The notes under the pieces: generated by a model | Told to the model about the DNA's origin: nothing | The model's database searches: none | The model's input: the letters and a program-made list of their open reading frames with translations, nothing else | Source of the DNA: Arthrinium phaeospermum | Lineage: Eukaryota; Ascomycota; Sordariomycetes; Amphisphaeriales; Apiosporaceae | DNA length: 64,000 nucleotides | Assembly (NCBI GenBank): GCA_006503535.1 | Contig: QYRS01000012.1 | Span: 434,001 to 498,000 of the forward strand | Direction of reading: 5' to 3' | Program-made: the position numbers and the translations under genes | Shown: positions 1-10,992 of the stretch, in pieces | How the letters are laid out: every line of letters begins with the position of its first letter | Numbering within the stretch: position 1 is the stretch's first letter

Positions 1-241
1 TGGAATGTGGACTAACACATGGTTGTTCTCAGCTTCTGGCTGTTCTTTGGCATATGTAGGTTTCACGGCAGGGGGGCGGGATCGTATGTGAAGTAACGAG
101 CGTGGCTGACCTCGGCATATCTTGTTGATCAGTGTGTCTATGGACGATACAGGCAAGTTTGCTTCCACCAATCCGCTGTTTCCCGCCGAGCGGCACGTGG
201 TGAATATCTCCCCTGGCTAACACGTCAAACGAAACGAACAG
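1..241 (+). other. 5' flank, probably the end of an intron
   Basis: No complete gene is visible. A GCTAAC branch-point-like sequence near 215 followed by ACAG at 238-241 directly before the first clear coding exon suggests this stretch contains the last intron boundary of a gene whose first exon lies here or left of the window. A possible donor (GTAGGT) is near 56. I could not settle the first exon. Confidence 0.35.
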
Positions 242-1276
242 ATGCAATGCATACTCCAGATCATCCTCAACCGCGTCTCCATTCTGACCCTGGACCGGCG
301 GCGGGCGAAGCAGCTGCAGCTTGCCACCTTTGCCGCCATCACCATGATCAACATCAGCGTCTTCTGCATCTGGATTCCGGCCCAGCTGCAAATCTCCAAC
401 AGCTACACCCGCCTGAACGACGTCTGGGACCGCACCGAAAAGGCCGTCTTCGCCACCATCGACGCCAGCCTCAACGCCTATTTCCTCTGGGTCGTCCGCA
501 CCAAGCTCATCTCCAACGGCCTGGTCAAGTACTGGACCCTCTTCCGCTATAACATCGCCATGGTCTGCATCTCGGTCTCGTTGGATGTAAGTAAAAAGAC
601 ACTACTTCTGACTACAACTAAGAGAAAGAGAGAGAGAGAGATTATGGTTACTAACACATGCACAGTTGATACTGATCGGCTCCATGTCACTCCCAAGCGG
701 TCTCATGTATGAACCATACTACTGCCGGACCCATGCCCTTTCTGGCTGCTGACATGCCACTGTTTTAGCTACATACAGTTCCACCCCTTGACCTATCTCA
801 TCAAACTACACATCGAGCTGAACCTAGCCGAGCTGATCGGCAAGGTCGTGCAAGCCACCAACCCCCTCAACATAACCGACCTCGAGTCGGCCACGACGGC
901 ATGCGACCCGCAAACGCCTCCCCCGCCGTCGTGCCGCGCCGGCGCCTTGGGCGGCCTGAAACGGCCCCGGCCCACGCGCTCGCTCAGCGGCCTGGACTCG
1001 CTCGACATCCTCGAGATCGACCTCGGGCGGATGCCGATGCCCCACCACCATGGCTTATTGACAGGGATCCAAGAAAGGCCACCCGCGGGGAGCGGGCACA
1101 GGCAGTCGGACGCCACCGCGGTGGCCGAGGGATCGACGGAGATGGTGAAAATACCCACTCCTGATTCGGAAGAGACGCCGTCGTCGCCCGGCGGCAGCGA
1201 GGACAAGCCATCCCCTTCGACGACGCGGATAACGTGGGAGGATAGAGTGAGCATTAGAAGCGACCCGATCACTTGA
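242..1276 (+). CDS. Multi-pass integral membrane protein, 5' end uncertain
   Basis: Exons are 242-586, 707 minus one (666-706) and 769-1276, with introns 587-665 (GTAAGT..CACAG) and 707-768 (GTATGA..TTTTAG). Removing them gives one open frame of about 297 residues. At least four hydrophobic segments lie in the first 150 residues, separated by short basic or aromatic loops, followed by a hydrophilic Ser/Pro/Asp-rich tail of about 140 residues, so this is a membrane protein with a long soluble C-terminus. The opening Cys-Ile-Leu-Gln-Ile-Ile-Leu-Asn-Arg stretch looks like the middle of a fungal seven-helix membrane protein, so upstream helices are probably missing and the ATG at 242 may be internal. 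I do not recognise a specific function. It converges with the small membrane protein gene ending at 1453. Confidence 0.7.
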
Positions 1277-1452
1277 CTGAACGGCGGGGGTTTTGCTATA
1301 GAGCTGCATATGCATACAACCATAAGCGAATCATTGCATTTCGGTTATATATATATAGAGAATAATATTCAGGCACCAAAACGGACTCGAGGATGTCCTT
1401 GGCAATAGCATGAGGATCAGTCCGCCGGCGAGGGTAGGAACCCACAAGCTGT

Positions 1453-1962
1453 TCACCCTGTCTTTTGGGGCAGCTTGGATGGCCTAATATTAACTGTACC
1501 CCTTTGCACTGCAATGGAGGCCGACGAGGGCGAGGACAACGTTGACAACGAGGACGAAGAACACGACGATGGTGGAGTATTTATCTTACCTTCTTCTGTA
1601 TCGTCCTCATCCTCGACCCGACCCTCGTTCTCCCGCTCCTCCCGCTCCTCCTCCACCGCTGTTAACAGTGCAGAACGGCGCTGACGACGACCCTGCAGCC
1701 ACCACACTCTTAATCGCTTGTCACCATAATAGGCACTCACGCCGAGCCCGTATAGAGCGAGCATCGCCGGACCCTAAACGAGCATGGCCGTGATCATGGC
1801 GAGCAGACCGAGCGAAGGGTAAAACAGCGCCCTGCCGAGGAAATGGATGATCGATACTCTCACAGCGGGCGGCATTTCGCCATGATAGTTGTCCGACGGG
1901 GTGAAGGGGCCGGCCCTGGTTATGGCGACTGGTGGTGGTGATGAGGGTAGGTCATGATCCAA
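1453..1962 (-). CDS. Putative small membrane protein with an in-frame TAG
   Basis: On the minus strand one reading frame runs from about 1962 to 1453, interrupted only by a TAG at 1774-1776. Before the stop lies a hydrophobic helix (Ile-Ile-His-Phe-Leu-Gly onwards to Ala-Met-Leu-Val). Directly after it comes a second one (Pro-Ala-Met-Leu-Ala-Leu-Tyr-Gly-Leu-Gly), then an Arg-rich loop and a Glu/Ser-rich acidic tail. Third codon positions just before the stop are GC-rich, as in real exons here, and the frame is the same on both sides, so this is one gene and not two. The start is uncertain: the first in-frame ATG is near 1882 and a spliced 5' exon is possible. The stop could be a nonsense mutation, an error, an RNA-edited codon, or the acceptor of a 90-nt intron starting GTGAGAGT. 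Function unknown. Confidence 0.45.
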
Positions 1963-2693
1963 TAAGGCTATGATTCATATAGGTTGACACAGTGACAATA
2001 GGACTGAAAGAGGCTTACAGGCGTTGTGCTTAGGAAAGCATCGCACATATTCGCAACTGTCACCAACTATGTTTTTCAGGCTGGTTTAGGAGGAGCTTAC
2101 GAAGTGACGTGAGTTGTGTTTTATTTCTGTTGTGGCTGTAGGCAATAATAGGTCAATGAGCTACACATGAACACAAGAGATGCATTCCCTTTGTCATTCC
2201 CGGCATACGAGTCGCAATCATCCGATGGGAGACGACGGCACCCCAGGTCTAGGATACCCCTTGAGAGCTGATGCGACTTTGCTTCGCAAGGGCTAATTGA
2301 AGTGTCTTTACAGGGTTGTAAAAGCCATCACAAGTATTATATGAGAGAGCAGGCAAGACTGGGTCAGTTCATGGGGCAATTGGGTGGGAACCATTGCTAT
2401 GGTTCTTATGTATTTGATACCTCGCTAGGTCACAGTATCATAACACAACGCTCATGGATATCATACAGGAGGTCCGGGAAAAATATATACATTGAGAAGA
2501 AGAGGGATCCCGCGAATCGGCAATGTGCAACGATGACACTGCTCAAGTCAACGAGCTTCGGTAAATGGGGGGCAATCCTTGTCCAGTCTGGTGCCAAGCC
2601 TGGCATACATGTCAGGTATGTGTCCGACAATGACTCGAGATGTCTTCAGGCCACAAAACCGACCGGCTTTTTATTTCTATCGTTGCCAGGTTT
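1963..2693. other. Intergenic region
   Basis: No convincing gene. Open frames here are short, lack splice context and look like chance frames. It holds the 5' side of the minus-strand gene ending at 1453 and the 3' side of the secreted-protein gene. Confidence 0.5.
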
Positions 2694-3308
2694 TTAGAGG
2701 TTGAAGGCCTTCTTGGCGCGCTGCCAGTAGGCATTGCGTGCGTCGGTGAGTTCAACGTTAACACACTTCATGTATTCACCAAAGCCGTGATCGTTGCCAG
2801 CGGCCAGCGCATCTCGGACATCCTGGTGGCACTGGGTGGCAAAGTACCAGGCGGCCGAGCCGAAGTTGTACTTGTCGTCGGTGATCATGGCCAGAAGCTC
2901 GTTCTTCTGGGCGTCGGGGCTGTTCTCGGTGAAGCTGGAGACCTTCGACTTGATGGCGGGGATGGACTGGGCGTATTGGAGGTTGTAGTTGAACATCTGC
3001 ATGTTGGCGGTACCCTGGCCGGGGCGGCCAGGCGAGACGTTGTGCTTGTACTTGAACTGATCACTCTCGAAAGCCATGAGGGCGAGGATTCCGGCGATCT
3101 GGCCGGCGGCGTAGATCTTGTAGTCCTGGAAGGCCTGGATCATGAAGGGAGCGGCCTGCGCGGCGGTGCGGCAGTCTGCGGAGCCGTCACAAGTCTTGGA
3201 GTCGGGCGCAATCGCGGCGATGGCATCGGCGGCGGCTCCGCGGCGGTCGATGGGACTGGCCATGGCGAGGCCAGCCAGGAGGAGGGAAGTGGCGTAAGTG
3301 AATTGCAT
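2694..3308 (-). CDS. Secreted alpha-helical protein, about 204 residues
   Basis: Single exon. The first 18 residues are a clean signal peptide (Met-Gln-Phe-Thr-Tyr start, Leu-Leu-Leu-Ala-Gly core, Ala-Met-Ala-Ser end), followed by Asp-Arg-Arg, a plausible Kex2-type dibasic site, so the mature chain probably starts near residue 24. The mature part is mostly helical, with four cysteines that could pair (in CDGSADC, TQC and MKC contexts) and the segments AFESDQFKYKHNVSPGRPGQGT and WYFATQC. I know this as a widespread small secreted protein type in ascomycetes without an assigned role. The Phe-Glu-Ser motif followed by a Gly-rich loop faintly recalls lysozyme-like folds, but this is only an inference. 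The gene is complete, and the frame shows no lesion. Confidence 0.85.
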   Translation of the reverse strand: MQFTYATSLLLAGLAMASPIDRRGAAADAIAAIAPDSKTCDGSADCRTAAQAAPFMIQAFQDYKIYAAGQIAGILALMAFESDQFKYKHNVSPGRPGQGTANMQMFNYNLQYAQSIPAIKSKVSSFTENSPDAQKNELLAMITDDKYNFGSAAWYFATQCHQDVRDALAAGNDHGFGEYMKCVNVELTDARNAYWQRAKKAFNL

Positions 3309-5160
3309 GGTGAAGATGGATGAGAGACTAGCTCTGTGTGTAGAAAAGTATGTGGTGGTTGAAGATGGCAGAGGTCGGGATCGTCTCAGACGATCTATGT
3401 AAATCCTTTTTGTTCGATATGCTCGAATAAGTAATCCCGCAATTCGGCTGCTTCCTGTGGCGGACTGAAGGTCTTAATACCTCGAGTAGGCGATCAAAGA
3501 GGAATGGACAAGGAGTGGCACTGCGCAACAATCAAAGAATTCGATTGTGAAGGTGGGCACGCGACAGGTTCAAGTGACGAACAATGGACGAGGCTCTAGA
3601 CCGAGTGAATGAATGAACAGAGGTTGGAGAAAAAGAAGGGCAGTCGATGAGGAGCAGATGAGTTTGTGAGAGACACAAGTGAACATCAACGGAAGTCCGA
3701 TGTTAGTAGTGACGGCGCTGGCCCTTCCTTTTGTACATATTTCCTACCGCCTGACTCGAAGGGCGCCTGTCTTTCTCACTTACCACATGCAAGGAGTAAC
3801 TAGTACAGTACACTTACACACGAGAATCAGGTACCTGACCCCTAATGACCCATGGCGACGGATCCAGGCCAACCTTTGGAGGCGAACGAGAGGCAAAGGA
3901 TCGATTAATCGATTAGCTTCGGGCTATATCAACCGGGATCTGCAGGAGTTGCATTGTGATAGCTCCCAATTCCAGGTCAGGCTCGCAGTCCAGGGGGGGC
4001 TCGGGGGCTACTAGGGGCTACAGGGGGGCTAGAGAGGACACCACTGGGCACCGCTGGGCGGGAAAGCCGCGTGGGGTACAGACAAGCTTTTCGCTTAACC
4101 AATTGGGAGCCTCCATGTCGTTTGCCCACGGCCTGGTGAAACAAAGTGCGGACTCGAAACAAACCTCATCACTCAACGGCCAATCTGATTGATTGGTTTA
4201 CAAGCCTTCAGTTGCTAGCTGCCCTTTTTGTGAAATCGTATCAGTTCGTTCGACAATGGCCGTGATACTCTGCTGCTTTCTTTTCTTTTGGCCCGAACTT
4301 TAGGCAGTTGGTATGCTTCTTGCGCAGGAACCAACGAGCATAATGGGTTGAGATCGGATGGGGTTAGCAAGAGCCGCCCCGAGCGTACCTGGTCCTGGTG
4401 GTGATTGCAAGGCGCAGCTGACACAATGTGGAAAACCACCCCTTTGCAAGCAAACATTGGTTGGTGTCAGTTGCCGCGTGCCGAAAGTCCTGAACTCATA
4501 TTACATACCGCCATGACCATATGTAGAAATGCCCTTCGAATTACTATGCATCATGTGTGAGGATTTGCTGGCTCCATATGATCGTGTCGGCATTGTACAA
4601 AGGAATCAATAGTCCAAGAGTTGTAGGCCTTACTATACTTGAGGTTATGAAGATGAGCTATTCTTGTAATTGGTAGTCATGGGAGGCCTGTTCTCCATTG
4701 AAGTAAATTACTGTGCCGCTTGCGCCTCGCGCCTGCAGCTCGCCAAAAGTTGACAGAGCCTCAGAGCCAAGCGTGTTCGCCCCCACCAAAAGAAGCTTGG
4801 GCCATTCCATCGGGCGGCCGCCTGTTGTGACTTTAGCTCCACTGACAGCCAGCCAGTGCCAGGAGGGACGACCATCTTTTTGAGCCTTGCGGATTTTGAG
4901 CTTCAGCAAGCATAGCATGAACGAGGCAGCAGGGACCTAGCCAGAGTCGGAAAACCACATTCATTCACAGCACAAAGTACCAGAGGCCCGTTGTACTTTG
5001 GACTGCCATCGCCAAAAGCTAGCGTCATACCTTCCCAGTTATCCTGCCCAGTTCAGCTCCTGTGTGGTATCACCTAGCCCGATTACCTCCGCCAATTGCA
5101 ACGGTGCTGTGCACATACACATACAAACGTGCATGCCATATCGGTAGGATCGCTGTCAAC
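3309..5160. other. Intergenic region between divergent genes
   Basis: This is the shared upstream region of the secreted-protein gene (minus) and LSM8 (plus). No gene is supported. The minus-strand frame 4658-4918 is open for 86 codons but has no recognisable features. A strong G-quadruplex-like tract lies at 3993-4028. Confidence 0.5.
3993..4028 (+). repeat. G-quadruplex-like G-run cluster
   Basis: Four runs of 7, 5, 4 and 6 guanines (3993-3999, 4003-4007, 4014-4017, 4023-4028) are separated by loops of 3, 6 and 5 nt, with a repeated CTA in the loops. This fits the classic intramolecular G4 pattern on the plus strand. It sits in the intergenic space between two divergently transcribed genes, about 680 bp from the secreted-protein start and 1.1 kb from LSM8. 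Confidence 0.6.
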
Positions 5161-5687
5161 ATGTCGCTCGCACCCTATCTCAACAGTAAGTTCAAGCCCC
5201 GGGACAAAGCACATTCCTCCTCTTCAGCCTCAGCCTTTCGCCCCAATATGGCCCCCCCAAAAATAGTTCGTAGACGGACGGGCTTACATACAGCATGGGA
5301 ATGCTAACACCTTGGTAGAGAAAGTATGCGTGATGACGGCCGATTCCCGGATCCTGGTCGGTGAGCTCTCTAGTTACGACACACAAACCAATCTGGTAAG
5401 TCCCCCAAACCCAGCCCGACCCTTACCTGCTCCTTCCACATCCACGATGTTACAGGATGAGACTAACCCTTGGTGGCGCGGCGGAGTAGGTTCTCTTAAA
5501 AGCCGTGGAGCGCGTGATCCGCTCGCAAGACGACGACGAAGCCTCGAGCGAAGTTCCCATGGGCGGCCTTTACATTGTGCGCGGCGACAACGTCTGCACC
5601 GTCGGACTCGTGGAGGTGGAATTGGACAACAGCATCGACTGGAAAAAGGTCAAGGGCGAGGCCATCGGAGGCATCAAACATATCTAG
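5161..5687 (+). CDS. lsm8: U6 snRNA-associated Sm-like protein LSm8
   Basis: Three exons: 5161-5185, 5319-5395 and 5490-5687. Introns 5186-5318 and 5396-5489 have GTAAG donors, CTAAC branch points (near 5302 and 5461) and TAG acceptors. The 91-residue product has the Sm fold signature: Sm1 with the Asp-Ser-Arg-Ile-Leu-Val-Gly-Glu-Leu stretch and a later Asp-Thr-Gln-Thr-Asn-Leu, and Sm2 with Gly-Leu-Tyr-Ile-Val-Arg-Gly-Asp-Asn-Val, which is the form typical of LSm8. LSm8 replaces LSm1 in the nuclear Lsm2-8 ring that binds the 3' end of U6 snRNA in the spliceosome. Length matches the family. The gene is intact and converges with the nucleoside hydrolase gene. Confidence 0.95.
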
Positions 5688-6000
5688 TGCCAACACCGCC
5701 TGGGGAAACCAACATCACCATCCATCACGATCGATCGGACAATATGACCAGGCACGGGACGAGGGGGGAGGAGTCTTCTTGCATATTTAAGGCGTTGAGG
5801 AATTGTAATGCCTCTTTCATTTTCTTTTACTTTGGTCGGCGGCTATAGGAATTCGATACCAAACTCCTGGTAGGGGTACGCTCTGCCAAAATGATACCAC
5901 ACAATTTGCGTCTTGCTGACACTTTCTACCCTGGAGCCCTGTCTGTTTATCTTTCTAACCATGATGCCGCACTATCTATGGAATGCTCACGATGCATATG
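5688..6000. other. Shared 3' region of two convergent genes
   Basis: About 310 bp between the stops of LSM8 (plus) and the nucleoside hydrolase (minus). No gene is seen; it should hold both 3' UTRs. Confidence 0.6.
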
Positions 6001-7510
6001 CTATATCTTGCCAAAGAGCTGCTGCATCAAGAAGGGCGCGAATGTGTCCGGCCCTGGGCTTTCGGCGAATCGGTGCACTCTGTTTCCCCTCCTTGCGCTC
6101 AGCCAGCCAAAGTCGTCGCCCGGCACCTCCTCCACTTCAACAGCCCCTGAGGCATCCGTAGTAACACCGACGGCGGACGCGTCGCCCGCTCGCTTGCGGC
6201 CTCGACGATCGATCAGGTGCATGCCGTGCGTCCACTGCCCGGAAGTCTCCACCCGAATGTCTTCGGGGGCACCGGCCACCGTCTTCCAGCCCGGGTTGTC
6301 GTGGGTCAACATGTACCAGATGGTCACCGGGTCGTGCAGCGAGAGACCCGGCTCGGTCTCGTCGCCGAAGCTGCCCTCGACCTTGCGGAACACGCCGCTC
6401 ATCATGGTGTTGACCCAGGCGGCGAGCGGGCTGCCCGCCTTGACGTGGGGCGTGATGGTGTTGAAGAAGAAGCCGCGGTTCAGCAGATGGGGCGTGGTGA
6501 GGTCCAGCGGGAACAGGCTCAGCCGCAGCTTCTTGGAGAGCTTCTCGGGGTAGGGGCCCAGGCGGGCGATCTTCTCGGGGACCACGGGCATGGTGGAGGC
6601 CGGGGCGGCCGACGTCAGGGCGAAGACGCGGGCGGTGGCGATGGCGTCGGCGTACGTGTTGAACTCGGCCACGGGCGTCACGTTGCCGGGGCACTCGAGG
6701 GCGCCGCCCATGACGACGAGCTCCTTGACCCGCAGGAAGGTCTCGGGGTCCTCGGCGGCGGCCATGGCCACGTTGGTCATGGGGCCCACCGCGCAGATGG
6801 TGATGGTGCCGGCGGGCTCCTCCTTCAGGATCCGGAGCATCTCCTTGTGCGCCGGCAGCTTGGAGGGCTTGAAGTAGGAGTAGAAAGACGGGTCCTCAGC
6901 GGCGCCGAGGACGTCGTCGTGGAAGAGGGCCTTCCATGTATCTGCCGGGTTCAGGTGGGGGTGCTGGACTCATAGTGTCAGTTTCAATAAAACATCATTT
7001 CAGGAGTATTACCAACGTACCGCTTCATGGACTCCGTGTAACCCATCCGAACCATCTGTGTAAGGGTTAATTTTCTGTGTGACGATGAGACAAACTCGAA
7101 AGGGAGAATAGACTCACGGAAACCGTCTTCCATCAAGATCTCCTCTTCCAGAGCGTGCTCCGGTCCGATAGCCACAATGGGCTTGTAAGCCCTCAGAGCC
7201 TCGAAGCCCTGGGGCCGTCCCTGAGACTTGCGCCATTCCATCTCCTTGTCGAGCACGTGGAACATGGCAACGACGTTCTTGAGACAGCTCTTGAGGTTCA
7301 CGTTGCCATACGTCACGCTGAGCATGACCAGCTCCAGGTCTTCCGGGGATGAAGCAAGAGCAAGGAGCATGGCAATCATGTCATCGACACCTGTAACCAC
7401 ATTGGAATGGTGAGTAATACTGTCGATTTGTTTACAGGGGACGCAACCATCAAACCAGAAATCAGACTTACCAGGATCGGTGTCGAAGATAACCCCTGCT
7501 TAGGCGCCAT
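6001..7510 (-). CDS. Inosine-uridine preferring nucleoside hydrolase
   Basis: Exons on the minus strand are 7472-7510, 7118-7390, 7021-7055 and 6001-6963; introns are 57-81 nt with GTAAGT, GTGAGT and GTACGT donors. The family hallmark Asp-Thr-Asp-Pro-Gly-Val-Asp-Asp, which binds the catalytic calcium and ribose, is split by intron 1. The C-terminal half carries the conserved Leu-His-Asp-Pro active-site motif. The enzyme hydrolyses ribonucleosides to base plus ribose in purine/pyrimidine salvage. The product would be about 436 residues. Odd point: the ATG at 7508-7510 (CCATCATGG context) is one base out of frame with the Asp motif; a G-run just after it is GGGG where GGGGG would restore the frame. 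Otherwise a TAAGCAG acceptor would have to join an upstream exon. A likely 5'-UTR intron runs from GTGAGT near 7696 to CTACAG near 7636. Confidence 0.9.
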
Positions 7511-9494
7511 GATGGACTATGATGTCGATGTTTGGTCGGGGTTCCCAAAAGAGCAAAAGCAGCAAATGTGAGGGGCAAGTTCTATGGCAAGCACGCCCGA
7601 AGCAAATATGGAATGGATTCTATAAGAATGCCACTGTAGAGAAAGAAGCACTCAAGCAGTCATGCACAATAATGAGTGACTGTCACGACGGATACTCACG
7701 CGAAGTTTGACTGGAAAGCTCAAAGTTGGAATCCTTTGCCCTCTCCGATAGATAAGCAGCAGCAAGCCTCGGCGGCCCAGTTAAAGCATTTGCCTACTCA
7801 AGCCCACAGCGCCACCAGTCACCGGCAGAAGGGAACCACGGCTCTTCGGATGCATTTATGAGTGTACTTATACATATGGATAAGTCGTTGGCTAAATAGC
7901 ATCGCTGTCTGCCACTTTTCTTATACTACTTGATGCTTTTCTCAACTGCTGAGATTCTGCATGTTGGAACCGTATTCAATGTTGTCTGTAGATTTGAGGC
8001 GGGGCTAGTCTGAATAAATACCCCGCATTCTCATTGTAGCGCTGCTCACAGTAATGTTTATTAGAGGTATTCATTTTACCACCTATTTTATGCAGACCCT
8101 TTCTAATGGATGGCGGGAGGGAGGTGCTAGGTCGTGCCACTGTGGAAGGGCTGCTGGCTGCAGTCAGCATATCCCCTATTTGCCCCTAATACCGCCACTC
8201 TGTACAAGTATATTGCATCTCCAGGTCGGTGCCTTTTTTTCACCCATGAGCGAACGATCTTGGTGCCGATCTTGATCACACGGGAATTAGAAGACGTGCA
8301 TTCAATCCTCACTTTTCGTGCGAAGACCATACATACTCTTTTTGACGCACAGATACAGATTGTGTATCACTGCAGTTCTGACTTGCAGGGTCGGGTCTCC
8401 AATGAGCAAGCAAGTACATGTAAGCAGCGAGCTGGCAAGCAACTGTCGGAACCTGAGCCTGCTGCAAACCTCCCCCAAACCCATTGAGGTTCGTAAAAGC
8501 AAAGAAACCAGTGGATATGGGAAACGTCTCGCTTGCATTCCCGTGCAACCTAGAGAAAAAGCATCTCCAGATACCCTACCTGTAACCTGCCGGTCGTGAT
8601 GCACAGGTAACACAATAAATAGGTAGATTGCATGAAGGACTTATTCACGACGTAGGTACTACAGTAATGGTAAAAAAGAAGAAGTACCGACCAACCCATA
8701 TGATGCAGGTAATCATTACATCGGATAGTACTGCATACTTGATCAGGCGATTGTTATCGCGCTTGAGCCGTCTTCAGGGTCGAGTTCGTGAGGTCTGGCC
8801 CTCGCTTGTCTCGGTCGGGCCTGGCAGGGCTAATCGACTCCAGGTCGGAGAGTTACCTTACGTGAATTGGAGGCCGGGGTTTTGACTGGAGAATACTCCG
8901 TCCGATCCACCTTTCCCAATGGCCACGTTGAGAGAGTCAAGCAGAGTGCCAAGACTTTGCCATTTACGGCTTCCCCTTCTTACATTCAACCCGATCGAAC
9001 GAAACAATATTCACTCTACCACCCTGACAATTTTATTCGGCTCTAACCAGCTGTCATCCTTCCAACTCTCTCCCTCTTTCACACACATTTTCACATACTA
9101 TAGTAGTCCTTCTTTCACATCCTACTCTCCAGTGTCAGCAGAACACAGGCTAATCGGATTCGCAAATCCCCGGTCTACTTGACACACAGCTTCCTTTCCC
9201 CAATCACCAGATGTGTTAGCTCTCTTGAAACCTCTACACATCCTCACCACAATTAGTTGCGACAGCCTGAAGCAACTTGCAACATCTTCTACTCCATCAC
9301 CCGCCATCTGTCATTGGTGTAGCACTTGAACTACATCATCGCCAGGTGCCCCATTGTTCCCTCAGCACCAGCTGCGACCTTGACTTGCGACAGCTAGCTC
9401 TGTTAGCAAGCTCGACCAAGCTCCCCGATTCTTGTGAGGAAGTCGAGATCACCAGACACCAATCCACAGCACGAACCAACCAAGAATCATCGCA
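7511..9494. other. Divergent promoter region
   Basis: No gene is supported. The left part is the 5' UTR and promoter of the nucleoside hydrolase. The right part, about 8930-9490, is rich in CT tracts and CA repeats upstream of the ATG at 9495, a usual core-promoter/leader composition in filamentous fungi. Confidence 0.5.
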
Positions 9495-10744
9495 ATGGAG
9501 AACATTAGCACCAGCACCCTGACCACGGTCGGAGGATGGGTCGTCATTATTGGCGTCGGCGGCCTCATTATTACAGAGCTCAGACCAAGGCAGGCCGCCG
9601 ACAACCAGCCAGCAAGAGCGTCTCTTCACACTCCAAGGTTCCGACCGGCGAATACGAGAAGAGCGTAGCTGCAGCTGCCTGCCACCAAGAAGAAGGCCGA
9701 GAAGGCCCTCAAGCCCAAGTCGAAGCAGGCAGCACCCAAATCTTCAACCCCGGCCGCCACCACCGACACTGCCCAATCCACAAGTGCCGACTACGACCCT
9801 GTGGCCGAGGCTGCTGCGAACAAGAGGATGAACGACGAGTTCGCCCGACAGTACGCCAATGCCAAGTCGGGTACCAAGTTCGAGGGCGCCAAGCGAGAGG
9901 ACAAGAAGGCCAAGTCGATTAAGCAGTCGCGCGCACGGGAAATCGAGGTTCCCGATGAGAAGACCTCGGTCCCCTCCACGGGTGATGCCGACGATGATCT
10001 CTCCGAGACAAACTCGCCCGAGGTCACAGCTGCAGACAGCCGTGATGTCTCTGACATGCTTGAGCAGACGTCTCCCGGCCCCTCGGTGATGCGCATCACC
10101 GACCGACGCTGTCAAGGCCAAGAAGCAGAAGGAGAAGAAGGCCGAGGTTGTCGAGTCTAAGAAGCAGCGCCAGAACCGCAAGAAGGCGGAGGCTGCCAAG
10201 GCCGCTCGTCAGAGGAGGAGGTTGAGCGCAAGAAGCTGGAAGAGGCTCAGCGACGACAGGCTCGTGTTGCTGAGGGCCGTGCCGCCAAGGACGGTTCCGC
10301 TTTCATGGCTGCTGCCAACAAGGAGAGCGTCTGGAAGCCCAAGCCCGAAGAGGAGTCGGCCAAGCTTGTCGAGCTTCTCGATACCGAGGAGAAGAAGCCT
10401 GCTGCCCCGAAGCCCGCTGCCAGCCCCCGTTGCCCCCAAGACCGCTACTTCGACCACAGCAAGGATTCTTGGATGTCCGCTGTCCCCTCTGAGGAGGAGC
10501 AGATGAAGCTGCTTCAGGACGAAGACTCCTGGAACGAGGTCACCACCAAGAAGAGCAAGAGGGGCAAGAAGGCCACCGACATGTCTGCCTCGACAGAAAA
10601 CGTCGCAGAAACTGCGCCTCCGGCTGCCGCCCTGCCCCCAAGGCCCCGGTCAACGGCCACAGCAAGAGCACCAAGCCTGCTCTTAGCACCAACTCTTCGT
10701 TCGCTGCCCTGACCCCCGACGAGACAACAGGACGACGAGATTGA
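9495..10744 (+). CDS. Lysine-rich membrane-anchored protein, five frameshifts
   Basis: The start is an ATG with CGCAATGG context. The first 30 residues hold a Ser/Thr-rich tip and one hydrophobic helix, then a Tyr-Tyr-Arg stop-transfer. The rest is charged: Lys/Ala-rich segments, an Asp/Glu-rich stretch, an Arg/Lys coiled-coil-like region, and a C-terminal Trp-containing part (DSWMSAVPSEEEQ and SWNEVTTKKSKRGKK). The architecture suggests a tail facing the cytosol, like ribosome- or tether-associated ER proteins, but I do not recognise the family. Coding similarity between neighbouring frames shows shifts near 9566, 9677, 10106, 10215 and 10640, each of one or two bases. The 3' end is also duplicated: copy one ends in a short aberrant tail, while copy two at 10827-10992 would read an acidic Glu-Glu-Trp-Glu-Val end. 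Sequence error is more likely than true decay. Confidence 0.6.
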
Positions 10745-10992
10745 GGAGGAGTGGGAGGTATGAACTCAACCACCCCCAACCGCACAATGATGACTCGACG
10801 TTATTTGTCGAGCATCAACACCATTAAAGAGCACCAAGCCTGCTCTTAGCACCAACTCTTCGTTCGCTGCCCTGACCCCCGACGAGACAACAGACGACAA
10901 CGAGATTGAGGAGGAGTGGGAGGTATGAACTCAACCACCCCCAACCGCACAATGATGACTCGACGTTATTTGTCGAGCATCAACACCATTAA
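10664..10992 (+). repeat. Direct tandem duplication, about 163 and 165 bp
   Basis: The segment 10664-10826 is repeated at 10827 to about 10992. The copies differ by a small indel inside the coding tail: copy one reads ACAACAGGACGACG where copy two reads ACAACAGACGACAACG. The unit covers the last roughly 30 codons of the lysine-rich gene, its stop and about 65 bp of 3' sequence. Copy two keeps the more gene-like reading. Confidence 0.9.

Noticed and set aside
6217..6975. 252-codon plus-strand open frame
   Set aside because: It is the antisense shadow of the nucleoside hydrolase exon; the Gly/Val-rich content is typical of such shadows.
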